Source of the DNA: JABFRJ01 sp033812735
Lineage (GTDB): Bacteria > Pseudomonadota > Alphaproteobacteria > Rhizobiales > Hyphomicrobiaceae
Reading direction: 5' to 3'
Assembly: GCA_033812735.1 (NCBI GenBank)
Contig: JAPXTA010000098.1
Location: forward strand, 1-20,014
Length of the DNA stretch: 20,014 nt
The translations under genes were made by a program, and so were the position numbers. Position 1 is the stretch's first letter. Each line of letters starts with the position of its first letter. The notes under the pieces were generated by a model. That model saw only the letters and a list, made by a program, of their open reading frames with translations, was not told the origin of the DNA and ran no database searches. Positions 6,777-14,290 of this stretch are shown in pieces.

Positions 6777-7877
6777 TCAGCCCTTGCCGCGCATGGCGAT
6801 CATCAGGCTGTCGAATGAGTATTCGGCGATCTGCCACCACGGCAGTTGCTCGGCGCGATACGCGTTGACGCTGTCCAGCGCCTTTTTGAAGAGCGGGTTC
6901 TGAGCGGCGATGCCGTTGTAATACTCGTTTGCCTCTTTGTGACAGGCTTCGAGCACCGGCAACGGGAACGCTTTCAAGACGGCTCCGGCGCCGACGAGGC
7001 GGCGAACGGCCGGCGCGTTGACGTTGTCATACTTGCCGATCATCCAGGCGTTGGCAGCTTCACAGGCTTGCAGCACGATCGCTTGGTAGTTCTTCGGCAG
7101 CTTGTTCCACTGGTCGAGGTTGATGACCAGGTGCATCATCGCGCTGCCTTCCCACCAGCCGGGGTAGTAGTAGTACTTGGCGATTTTGGCGAGGCCGAGC
7201 TTTTCGTCGTCATAGGGGCCAACGAATTCGGCCGCATCGATCGTGCCGCGCTCGAGAGCCGGATAGATGTCGCCGGGGGCGATCTGCTGGGGCACGGTGC
7301 CGAGACGGGCCAGGATCTGGCCGCCCATGCCGCCGATGCGGAACTTCAGGCCTTTCAGGTCGTCGAGCGTATTGATCTCCTTGCGGAACCAGCCGCCCAT
7401 CTGGGTGCCGGAATTACCCATCGGAATGCCGTAGGCGTTGAACTTCTTCAAGGCTTCGTTGACGATCTGTTCGCCGCCGCCAAACGCCCACCAGGATTGC
7501 TGATGGCGCTGGTTGAGGCCGAAGGGAATGCCGGTGCCGAAGGCGAGCGTCGGTTCCTTGCCGGTGTAGAAGTAAACCGGCGTTTGAGCGCACTCGACCG
7601 ATGCTGCTTGCACGGAATCGAGGGCCTGCAGACCGGGCACGATCTCGCCGGCGCCGAAGGTCTGGATCTGGAACTTGTTGTCAGTCGCGTCGGCGACATA
7701 TTTGGCGAACATCTGCGCAGCGCCAAAAATGGTGTCGAGCTGCTTGGGGAAGCTGGACGTCAGGCGCCATTTGATCTCCGGCGAAGACTGCGCAATGGCC
7801 GGGCTGGACACGGCCGCGGCCATCCCCGTAGAAGCAATGGCTACGGCTCCACCCGAAAGGAACTGACGGCGTTTCAT
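6777..7877 (-). CDS. TRAP transporter solute-binding protein, DctP family, TakP-like (366 aa)
   Basis: Periplasmic receptor of a tripartite TRAP transporter. The N-terminus carries a twin-arginine signal (KRRQFLSGG with Arg3-Arg4, hydrophobic stretch, cleavage near AIA-QSS at 29/30). Mature-part landmarks are WRLTSSFPK (37-45), FGAGEIVPGLQALD (74-87), the conserved DctP arginine in LKFRIGG (Arg180) and AAEFVGPYDD (215-224). These resemble TakP-type receptors, which bind pyruvate and other 2-oxo acids. The ATG at 7877 is preferred over one at 7901 because GGGAG precedes it and it begins the Tat signal directly. No DctQ or DctM membrane subunit is present in the window, so the receptor is orphaned locally. 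It diverges from the FAH-led operon across 153 bp, which suggests shared control and a related substrate. Confidence 0.93.
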   Translation of the reverse strand: MKRRQFLSGGAVAIASTGMAAAVSSPAIAQSSPEIKWRLTSSFPKQLDTIFGAAQMFAKYVADATDNKFQIQTFGAGEIVPGLQALDSVQAASVECAQTPVYFYTGKEPTLAFGTGIPFGLNQRHQQSWWAFGGGEQIVNEALKKFNAYGIPMGNSGTQMGGWFRKEINTLDDLKGLKFRIGGMGGQILARLGTVPQQIAPGDIYPALERGTIDAAEFVGPYDDEKLGLAKIAKYYYYPGWWEGSAMMHLVINLDQWNKLPKNYQAIVLQACEAANAWMIGKYDNVNAPAVRRLVGAGAVLKAFPLPVLEACHKEANEYYNGIAAQNPLFKKALDSVNAYRAEQLPWWQIAEYSFDSLMIAMRGKG

Positions 7878-7932
7878 TGAGGGGATCTCCCGAAAAGCCA
7901 AGCTAAGTTGAATGGCAAGGCGATTGGCCGCA

Positions 7933-7963
7933 CGCTTTATTCGTCAGGCTCAGACATAAAGCG
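7933..7963. promoter_or_regulatory. Perfect inverted repeat CGCTTTAT-N15-ATAAAGCG, candidate operator
   Basis: CGCTTTAT (7933-7940) and ATAAAGCG (7956-7963) form a perfect 8-bp inverted repeat with a 15-bp spacer, so half-site centres are 23 bp apart, about two helical turns. It is in the middle of the region between the divergent TRAP gene and the eight-gene operon, where a common regulator would bind. No regulator gene is in the window. A large-loop hairpin is the alternative reading. Confidence 0.55.
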
Positions 7964-8030
7964 GAATTTGTAGCGTGTGAAGCGGGGCAAGTGCGGCTAA
8001 CGTGGTGAAGATGCTCTCAGGAAACGCACG

Positions 8031-9077
8031 ATGAAACTCGCGACCCTACGAAACGGTACACGGGACGGCGCCTTGGCGCTCGTTTCATCGGATCTCTCGA
8101 CGGCGACGCTGGCCAGCGAAGTGGTTGCGGGGTTGAGGACCATGCAACAACTTCTCGACGAGTGGGACGAGTGGGACAGCAAGGTCGAGCGGGTCGCGTC
8201 GGAGCTGGAAGACGCGGCGGCGGGCGGCCGGGCCAAGTTTCCGATCACGGATTTCGATCCGGCGCTGGCGATGGCGCCGCTGCCGCGAGCGTATCAGTGG
8301 GCGGATGGTTCGGCGTATGTCAATCACGTCGAGCTCGTGCGGAAGGCGCGCAACGCGGAAATGCCGTCGTCGTTCTGGACGGATCCGCTGATGTATCAGG
8401 GTGGATCGGACACGTTCATCGGCCCGCGCGACGACATCGTGGTGGCGGACGAAGCTTATGGCATCGATCTCGAGGGCGAGATCGCCGTCATTACAGGCGA
8501 TGTGCCGATGGGTGTCAGCGTCGAGGATGCGGGCGACTACATCCGGCTGGTGATGCTGGTCAACGACGTGTCGCTGCGCAATCTCATTCCTGGCGAACTT
8601 GCCAAGGGCTTCGGCTTCTTTCATGGCAAGCCGTCGACGGCGTTCTCGCCGGTGGCTGTGACGCCAGACGAACTCGGTCCTGCCTGGCGGGACGGCAAAC
8701 TCCATCTCGCTCTTGAAGCGTCGATCAACGGCGAACCGCTCGGCCGCCCGAACGCCGGTGTCGACATGACCTTCAGTTTCGCGCAGTTGATCGCGCATGC
8801 GGCCAAGACACGCCGTCTCGCGGCGGGCACGATCATCGGGTCGGGGACCGTGTCGAACAAGAGCGCCGACGGCGGTCCGGGACGGCCGGTATCGGAGGGA
8901 GGTCTCGGATACACGTGCCTTGCGGAAGTGCGGACGATCGAAACGATCTTGAAGGGGAAACCCACAACGCCGTTCCTGAGGTTCGGCGACCGTGTCACGC
9001 TCGACATGCGGGATGGCGACGGCGTCTCGGTCTTTGGTGCAATCGATCAGAGGGTGGTCAGGTATGAAGGGGTATGA
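8031..9077 (+). CDS. Fumarylacetoacetate hydrolase (FAH)-family protein (348 aa)
   Basis: Metal-dependent C-C bond hydrolase that cleaves beta-diketo or acylpyruvate products of aromatic-ring fission; the best known member ends tyrosine/homogentisate breakdown. An N-terminal domain (about 1-85) precedes the catalytic domain opening PLPRAYQWADGSAY. The expected metal ligands are Glu148 and Glu150 (DLEGE) and Asp179 (VNDVSLR). ALAKGF-type and TIIGSGTVSNK (267-277) segments fit the family's active-site lid and core. The ATG has AGGAAA upstream. It is the first gene of the operon and overlaps the next gene by 14 bp. This longer bacterial FAH form is often seen with homogentisate genes, but no hmgA or isomerase is visible here, so the substrate is open. 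Confidence 0.92.
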   Translation: MKLATLRNGTRDGALALVSSDLSTATLASEVVAGLRTMQQLLDEWDEWDSKVERVASELEDAAAGGRAKFPITDFDPALAMAPLPRAYQWADGSAYVNHVELVRKARNAEMPSSFWTDPLMYQGGSDTFIGPRDDIVVADEAYGIDLEGEIAVITGDVPMGVSVEDAGDYIRLVMLVNDVSLRNLIPGELAKGFGFFHGKPSTAFSPVAVTPDELGPAWRDGKLHLALEASINGEPLGRPNAGVDMTFSFAQLIAHAAKTRRLAAGTIIGSGTVSNKSADGGPGRPVSEGGLGYTCLAEVRTIETILKGKPTTPFLRFGDRVTLDMRDGDGVSVFGAIDQRVVRYEGV

Positions 9078-9414
9078 GGCACTCGGCCTTGGTCTTGCGC
9101 TTCTTCTCGTTCCAATTCTGTCTTGGATTGCAGGGCGCGGCGCTGGGCGGCGCGATATGGGGGCCGTCGGGGTCATTGTGGTTGCCCTCTTGGCTGCGAT
9201 GGTGGCCTTCGGGCTTGCGGTGATCGGCAGCAGTGTCCTCGAGGCGTCGTTCAACGCGAGGGGCGCCTATCAGACTGTGCTTGAACGGCGCCTGCGCGAT
9301 GCCGGCGCATTTCCGGAGTTCCTTGCTTTCCTCGGCGTGTTCGGCATCTTCGTCGGCATGGTCGGGTGGTCGTCGGTTCCAGCCGCAAAGCCATCGAGAG
9401 CACCTGTCAGATAA
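9064..9414 (+). CDS. Small three-helix membrane protein (116 aa)
   Basis: Unrecognised inner-membrane protein with three hydrophobic segments (about 5-22, 34-57 and 86-102), an Arg-rich loop GRGAGRR (24-30) and a hydrophilic stretch at 60-85. The ATG at 9064 lies inside the end of the FAH gene (14-bp overlap) and has AGAGGGTGG just upstream, so translation is probably coupled. The start follows from that overlap; in-frame codons back to 8992 lie wholly within the FAH frame. It is followed 40 bp later by the MBL-fold gene. Its position inside an enzyme operon suggests a membrane partner or anchor, but that is inference. Confidence 0.75.
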   Translation: MKGYEALGLGLALLLVPILSWIAGRGAGRRDMGAVGVIVVALLAAMVAFGLAVIGSSVLEASFNARGAYQTVLERRLRDAGAFPEFLAFLGVFGIFVGMVGWSSVPAAKPSRAPVR

Positions 9415-9454
9415 CGACGCCGGCAAACAAGCCTGCGCCTTAGGAGGAAATGTC

Positions 9455-10414
9455 ATGTCGAAGCCGTCGTTCGCCTCGACCGGCGATATGGCCGAGAAGA
9501 AGATTTCGTTCAGTGAACTGGGGAGCGGCCTTTACGCCTATACGGGGGAAGGAGATCCGAACACCGGGGTGATCGTCGGCGACGATTGCTGCATGGTGAT
9601 CGATGCGCAGGCGACGCCGATCATGGCGGCGGATGTCGTGGCGCGTGTAAAGGCTGTCACCGACAAGCCGATCAAGTACGTGCTGCTGTCGCATTATCAT
9701 GCCGTGCGGGTTCTCGGTGCATCCGGCTTCAAGGATGCCACGGAGATCATTGCCAGCGAACAGACGCGCAAAATGATCGTCGAACGCGGCGAGCAGGACA
9801 AGGCGAGTGAGATCGGTCGCTTTCCGCGATTGTTCCGCGGCGTCGAGAGCGTGCCGCCGGGCATGACGTGGCCGACGCTGACGTTCGACAATCAGATGAC
9901 GCTGTGGCTCGGCAAGCGGCGGGTCGACATCCGCCAGATCGGGCGCGGGCATACGGCGGGTGATACGATCGCGTGGGTGCCGGACGAAGGCGTGATGTTC
10001 TCGGGCGACCTCGTCGAATACAAGTCGGCCTGTTATTGCGGCGACGCGCATTTCGCCGACTGGCCCGGCACGCTCGACAAGATCGCTGCTTACAAACCGC
10101 GGGCGCTGGTCCCCGGGCGCGGCGACGCGCTGGTTGGTGCGAAGATGGTTGGCGACGCCATCCAAGGTACGCGCGATTTCCTCGAGGCGCAGTTCGCCGC
10201 CGCCAACGACGCGGTTGCCAAGGGCAAGTCTCTGAAAGAGGCGTTTGCAATGACGCGTGCGGCGATGGATGCCCGCTTCGGCTCCTACGCAATCTACGAG
10301 CATTGCCTGCCATTCAATGTCAGCCGCGCCTATGACGAAGCGCGCGGCATCGACTGGCCGGTGGTTTGGACAGATGTGCGGGACCGCGAGATGTGGACGG
10401 CGCTGCAGAGCTGA
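9455..10414 (+). CDS. Metallo-beta-lactamase-fold protein with degraded metal site (319 aa)
   Basis: The order of strands and motifs is that of the MBL superfamily: LLSHYHAVRVLGA (77-89), GRGHTAGDTIAWVP (163-176), FSGDLVEY (182-189) and LVPGRGDAL (218-226). The usual HxHxDH reads H80-Y-H82-A-V84-R85, so the Asp and third His are gone, and the final PGHG His is Arg222. His80, His82, His166 and Asp185 remain, so only one metal could be bound in the ordinary way. A C-terminal alpha-helical region (about 230-319) extends beyond the core. AGGAGG lies seven bases before the ATG at 9455, which fixes the start. It lies between two small membrane-protein genes in the operon. The reaction is unknown; a hydrolase of an acyl or lactone intermediate would fit the context. 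Confidence 0.88.
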   Translation: MSKPSFASTGDMAEKKISFSELGSGLYAYTGEGDPNTGVIVGDDCCMVIDAQATPIMAADVVARVKAVTDKPIKYVLLSHYHAVRVLGASGFKDATEIIASEQTRKMIVERGEQDKASEIGRFPRLFRGVESVPPGMTWPTLTFDNQMTLWLGKRRVDIRQIGRGHTAGDTIAWVPDEGVMFSGDLVEYKSACYCGDAHFADWPGTLDKIAAYKPRALVPGRGDALVGAKMVGDAIQGTRDFLEAQFAAANDAVAKGKSLKEAFAMTRAAMDARFGSYAIYEHCLPFNVSRAYDEARGIDWPVVWTDVRDREMWTALQS

Positions 10415-10427
10415 CCTGGAGGCAAAT

Positions 10428-10757
10428 ATGGACTCTTGGTTGTCTGGGGCGCTGCTGATTTTGTTCACCGCCTGCGCTTTCGTGTACGGCTGGTCCACGC
10501 GACGGCTCGTGAAGCTCGACAAGATCAGGCTCGAGAAGGAACCGCCGCCGCTGCCGGAGGCGACGCTGGGGGCCGCGACAGAGTTCGCGAAGCGGATGGG
10601 ATTGACGATCGCACCGGGGAACGACGAGTTGAAGTCGTTCTGCGAACGCAACGGCCTTGGCGATGAGTATCGCAACGCCAATCGCTGGCTCTATGGGTCG
10701 ATCTTGGTGTCGTTTTCTTGCGTCTTCATTCTGGTGAAGACCGGAGGGCTCAAATGA
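10428..10757 (+). CDS. Small two-helix membrane protein (109 aa)
   Basis: Unrecognised protein with a hydrophobic segment at each end (about 5-21 and 87-104) and a charged middle of about 65 residues (KLDKIRLEKEPPPLPE and following). By this layout both ends would cross the inner membrane with the middle on one side. GGAGG is seven bases before the ATG at 10428, and its stop overlaps the next gene's start as ATGA (10754-10757), so it is translationally coupled to the FAD hydroxylase. Together with the 116-aa protein it is one of two membrane proteins interleaved with soluble enzymes in this operon. Confidence 0.75.
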   Translation: MDSWLSGALLILFTACAFVYGWSTRRLVKLDKIRLEKEPPPLPEATLGAATEFAKRMGLTIAPGNDELKSFCERNGLGDEYRNANRWLYGSILVSFSCVFILVKTGGLK

Positions 10758-12364
10758 TTGCCGCCGCTCATCAGCCTCACCGCGTCTTTGCATATCGCAA
10801 ATCGGCTGACCAATCGGCGAAGACGCCTCCGCGCCATCCGGTTGTGATCGTCGGTGCGGGGCCAATCGGGTTGGCGCTCGCGATCGATCTCGGTCAGCGT
10901 GGGATTAACACCGTTCTCTTGGACGACAGCGACCGGATTGGCGACGGGTCGCGGGCCATCTGCTTTTCGAAGCGCACGCTCGAAGTTTTCGACCGCCTCG
11001 GCGTCGGCGCGCCTCACCTCGACAAGGGCGTGCAATGGAAGAAGGGCCGCGTGTTCCATCGAGATCGCGAGCTTTATGAGTTCGATCTTCTGCCAGAGCC
11101 GGGTCATAAGATGCCGGCCTTCATCAATCTGCAGCAGTACTACTGCGAGGACTACCTCGTCGATCGTGCGCTGGCACTCGGGACGATCGATACTCGCTGG
11201 CGCAACAAGGTGCTCTCTGTCGACCAGGCGACGGATCATGCGCGGGTGTCAATCGAGACGCCGGATGGCCCTTATGTTCTCGAAACTGACTGGCTGATCG
11301 CGTGCGACGGTGCGCGGTCGACGGTGCGTTCGGCGATTGGTTTGACGTTCGACGGTGAGACGTTCGAGGACCAGTTTCTGATCGCTGATGTGAAGATGAC
11401 TGCGGTTTTTCCAACCGAGCGCTGGTTCTGGTTCGAGCCGCCGTTTCATCAGGGGCAATCGGCGCTGCTGCACAAGCAGCCGGATGACGTTTGGCGGATC
11501 GATTTGCAGCTGTCGCCGACGGCTGATGCCGAGGTCGAACGGCGGCCGGAAAATGTACGGCCACGCATCGAGACGATGCTCGGGCACAAGAACTTCGACC
11601 TCGAATGGATTTCGGTCTACCGGTTCCAGTGCCGGCGGCTCGCCAAGTTCGTGCATGGCCGTGTCATCTTTGCCGGCGACGCCGCGCATCAAGTTTCGCC
11701 GTTCGGGGCGCGTGGCGCGAATTCGGGCATTCAGGACGGAGAGAATCTCGCTTGGAAGTTGGCGCTCGTGCTCGACGGCAAAAGCCCGCCGTCTTTGCTC
11801 GAAACCTACGACAGCGAGCGGTCGCACGCGGCGGACGAGAACATTCTCAACTCAACGCGTTCGACCGATTTCATCGCGCCGCATTCAGCTTCGGAGCGGC
11901 GGCTGCGCGATGCGGCATTGGCGCTTGCGCCTCACACAGGATTTGCGAAGCGCTTTGTCAATCCAGGGCGGCTTTCGACGGCTGCGAGCTATCTCGACAG
12001 CACGCTCAATACCGACGACGATGAGGCGTGGCTTGGCGGCGCCCGGCCGGGAGTTGCAGCGCCGGATGCGCCGCTCGTCATGGCAGACGGTCGGGCACAG
12101 TTTCTCTCGGAGGCGTTGGGGGCGGGGTTCACGCTTGTGGCGTTCGGACCCGCTCCGTGTGACGTCGAGTCGGGCATTTCCATCGTCGCGATCGGTGATG
12201 CCGGTACGCATCGCGATCCGTCCGGCCTTTGCACGCAACGCTACGATGCGTCGCCCGGTACCGTGTACCTGATCCGTCCAGATACGCACGTTGCTGCGCG
12301 GTGGCGGCGGTATGATCCGCGCAAGGTTTCTGCCGCGCTCAACCGTGCCAGGGGGCTCGCGTGA
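10754..12364 (+). CDS. FAD-dependent aromatic hydroxylase, MhpA/TfdB-like (536 aa)
   Basis: Class A flavoprotein monooxygenase of the PheA/TfdB group, which uses NAD(P)H and oxygen to hydroxylate an aromatic ring. FAD-binding GAGPIG is at 34-39, the conserved ACDGARSTVR motif at 183-192, and the second FAD motif FAGDAAHQVSPFGARGANSGIQD at 306-328, all in the form of 3-(3-hydroxyphenyl)propionate hydroxylase and related enzymes. The C-terminal region (about 430-536) matches the place of the thioredoxin-like domain of this family. The first 25 residues are a hydrophilic extension before the fold. The start overlaps the previous stop (ATGA), and the stop overlaps the DUF2783 start (GTGA). The exact substrate cannot be inferred. 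Confidence 0.92.
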   Translation: MIAAAHQPHRVFAYRKSADQSAKTPPRHPVVIVGAGPIGLALAIDLGQRGINTVLLDDSDRIGDGSRAICFSKRTLEVFDRLGVGAPHLDKGVQWKKGRVFHRDRELYEFDLLPEPGHKMPAFINLQQYYCEDYLVDRALALGTIDTRWRNKVLSVDQATDHARVSIETPDGPYVLETDWLIACDGARSTVRSAIGLTFDGETFEDQFLIADVKMTAVFPTERWFWFEPPFHQGQSALLHKQPDDVWRIDLQLSPTADAEVERRPENVRPRIETMLGHKNFDLEWISVYRFQCRRLAKFVHGRVIFAGDAAHQVSPFGARGANSGIQDGENLAWKLALVLDGKSPPSLLETYDSERSHAADENILNSTRSTDFIAPHSASERRLRDAALALAPHTGFAKRFVNPGRLSTAASYLDSTLNTDDDEAWLGGARPGVAAPDAPLVMADGRAQFLSEALGAGFTLVAFGPAPCDVESGISIVAIGDAGTHRDPSGLCTQRYDASPGTVYLIRPDTHVAARWRRYDPRKVSAALNRARGLA

Positions 12365-12573
12365 CCAAGCTCGACACCAACCCACGCTTTGCCGATCCGG
12401 ACGCTGCGTTCCGTATGATCATCGAAGCGTATCGCGGGCTTTCAGAGGAAGCATGTGCGGCCCTCAATGCGAGGCTCGTGCTCATTCTGGCAAACCAAGT
12501 TGGCGACCTCGACGTCCTAGAAGAAGCGATTCTGCTTTCAAAAAAGACGCTGCCGGTATCCGGCGGCGGGTGA
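12361..12573 (+). CDS. DUF2783 small protein (70 aa)
   Basis: Small soluble protein of the DUF2783 family, recognised from NPRFADPDAAFRMIIEAYRGLS and ALNARLVLILANQVGDLDVLEEAI. It is predicted to be mostly helical and has no known function. From memory, members are typically encoded beside FAD-dependent aromatic hydroxylases, as here. The GTG start overlaps the hydroxylase stop by four bases (GTGA), which implies coupled translation and a stoichiometric or regulatory partnership. A subunit or chaperone role is inference. Confidence 0.85.
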   Translation: MTKLDTNPRFADPDAAFRMIIEAYRGLSEEACAALNARLVLILANQVGDLDVLEEAILLSKKTLPVSGGG

Positions 12574-12578
12574 CGGTC

Positions 12579-13460
12579 ATGACCGATTTTCGCATTCTCG
12601 CTGTTCTGGCCCTGGCGTTCGTCGCATTGTCGGCTCCCTGCAGCTTTGCACAAGATGCGCGTGGTGCTGCGGCCAACATCGAGCGTGACGGTCAACGGCT
12701 CCGGGACGTGCAATCGCTCGATGCGATGGCGGAGACTTGGCGCGAGGCGGTGCGAGAGCCTGGCGATACGATGCAGGCGCTGCAGGCGCGGGGCAATCTG
12801 GACAATCCGGCGGATGCGTGGCGTCGTGCGGTCGACAAGGTCTTCGATCCCAAGGGTATGGCGGGCGAGCTTGCGCGCGCTCAAGCGGAGGGGCTTACCG
12901 CTTCGGAGCGGCGGGCACTCATTACGTTTCGCGAGACCGTGCTCGGCCGCGCATTGACTGTCGCCGAGACCACGTCGCCTCTGCCGAGAGAAGAGATGGC
13001 GGATCAGGCGCAACTAGGAGCTGCGCTGTCACGGTCGCGGGTCGAGCTCTTGAAGGATGGCACGCGGCGGAAGCTGATCGAGCGGCTGCTCGCGGAAGGC
13101 GGCGGTATCGCCATGCAGGTCGAACTGCTGATGAGCCTGTCACGCGGCGTTGCGGTCGGTGTTGCCCTGGCAGCACCCGGTGGACAGCCGCGCGAGTCGA
13201 CGGCGGAGATTCTGGCCGAAGTCGAGAAAGAGCGGCCGGCTATGACGGCGATGATGAAACTTGTGGCGCCGCCTTCTCTGCAGATGTCGTATGCCAAGCA
13301 GTCCAATGCCGACCTCGACAGATACGTGAGGTTCCTGACGTCGCCGGCTGGCCGCAAGAATACGGCCATCGTCTTGAAGACGTTCACCCGACTCATCTCA
13401 CAGCGTGGCCTTGCGATCGGCGAGGCTTTTGCCAAAGAACTCGCGACCAAACGACTTTGA
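12579..13460 (+). CDS. Exported DUF2059-like protein (293 aa)
   Basis: An N-terminal signal peptide (MTDFRILAVLALAFVALSAP, cleavage near SFA-QD at 24/25) sends this protein to the periplasm. SNADLDRYVRFLTSPAGRKN (242-261) matches the DUF2059 pattern of an acidic helix followed by F-x-S-P-x-G-R-K. A similar but weaker segment (GLTASERRALITFRETVLGR at 105-124) suggests two related halves. The Cys21 context (SAPC) does not fit a lipobox. The ATG at 12579 begins five bases past the DUF2783 stop; a GTG at 12570 overlapping that stop would add three residues. Its role in the operon is unknown. Confidence 0.8.
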   Translation: MTDFRILAVLALAFVALSAPCSFAQDARGAAANIERDGQRLRDVQSLDAMAETWREAVREPGDTMQALQARGNLDNPADAWRRAVDKVFDPKGMAGELARAQAEGLTASERRALITFRETVLGRALTVAETTSPLPREEMADQAQLGAALSRSRVELLKDGTRRKLIERLLAEGGGIAMQVELLMSLSRGVAVGVALAAPGGQPRESTAEILAEVEKERPAMTAMMKLVAPPSLQMSYAKQSNADLDRYVRFLTSPAGRKNTAIVLKTFTRLISQRGLAIGEAFAKELATKRL

Positions 13461-13495
13461 TGATCTTGGCGCGAGCCGCTAGAAAGGCACACGAT

Positions 13496-14284
13496 ATGTC
13501 CGTTACCGAGGTGAAGCATTTGGGCGTCGGCACTGGCGCACGGGCTCGCCGCATCGCCTACTTGCAGCAGCCTGCCCGCGTGAGCGGTGCGCCGGGCTTT
13601 GTGTGGTTGCAGGGACTAAAGTCCGAGATGGTGTCGACGAAGGCGACGGCGCTGGCGGCTTGGTGCGCGGAAAAAGGTTATGCCTGCACGCGGTTCGACT
13701 ATTCGGGGCATGGCCGCTCCGATGGCAAATTCGAGGATGCCGTCATCGGCGATTGGCTCGATGAGGCGCATGCGGTTTTGGCGCATTTGACGAGTGGGCC
13801 TCAGATCCTCGTTGGGTCGTCGACGGGCGGCTATGTGGCGCTCTTGGTGCTGCGCGATCTCATCACTCAACAGCGGCAGGACCGAATCAAGGCACTGACG
13901 CTCATCGCACCTGCATGGGACATGACGGAAGCGCTCATGTGGCAGCGCTTTCCCGAAAGCGCCAAGCGGGATATCTTCGAGAAGGGTGTGTACCTCAGAC
14001 CGTCAAACTACGGCGACGGTCCCTATGCGATCACCCGCAAATTCATCGAAGAGGGGCGCAAGCATCTGATCGGCCCTCAGGGCTTCGATCCAGGCGTGCC
14101 TGTGCAGGTGCTGCACGGTTTGCTCGACGAGGATGTGCCGTGGGAGCATACGATGGAGCTCGAGGCGACGCTAAGAGGCGACCATGTCCGAGTCATGGCT
14201 GTGCCGGACGGAGACCATCGTCTCGCCCGGCCGGAAGATCTCGACTTGCTATTCAGAACGCTGTCGGACCTGGCCGCAAACTAA
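13496..14284 (+). CDS. Alpha/beta hydrolase, ABHD10-like carboxylesterase (262 aa)
   Basis: Cytosolic serine hydrolase close to the ABHD10 group (esterase/thioesterase/acyl-glucuronidase). Hallmarks are FDYSGHGRSDGKFED (67-81), the nucleophile elbow GSSTGG with Ser109, an acid in LLDEDVPWEH (Asp211 or Asp213) and the base His241 in PDGDHRLARPEDL. The length is normal. The ATG at 13496 has AAAGG nine bases upstream; an ATG at 13460 overlapping the previous stop lacks a ribosome site. It is the last gene of the operon and ends six bases before the stop of the convergent DUF805 gene. It could remove an acyl or CoA group from a pathway intermediate, but this is inference. Confidence 0.88.
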   Translation: MSVTEVKHLGVGTGARARRIAYLQQPARVSGAPGFVWLQGLKSEMVSTKATALAAWCAEKGYACTRFDYSGHGRSDGKFEDAVIGDWLDEAHAVLAHLTSGPQILVGSSTGGYVALLVLRDLITQQRQDRIKALTLIAPAWDMTEALMWQRFPESAKRDIFEKGVYLRPSNYGDGPYAITRKFIEEGRKHLIGPQGFDPGVPVQVLHGLLDEDVPWEHTMELEATLRGDHVRVMAVPDGDHRLARPEDLDLLFRTLSDLAAN

Positions 14285-14290
14285 GCGCGA

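Noticed and set aside
6846..7880. 344-codon plus-strand frame opposite the TRAP receptor gene
   Set aside because: It is the antisense of a strongly recognised DctP-family protein and contains no motif of its own.
8085..9254. 389-codon minus-strand frame opposite the FAH gene
   Set aside because: It is extremely Arg-rich and crosses the FAH/membrane-protein junction; the FAH metal-ligand motifs are on the plus strand.
12737..13495. In-frame 5' extension of the ABHD10-like hydrolase giving a 515-residue protein
   Set aside because: The extra region is a shadow of the DUF2059-like gene, has low-complexity Arg/Gly/Ala sequence, and the hydrolase fold starts at 13496 behind its own ribosome site.
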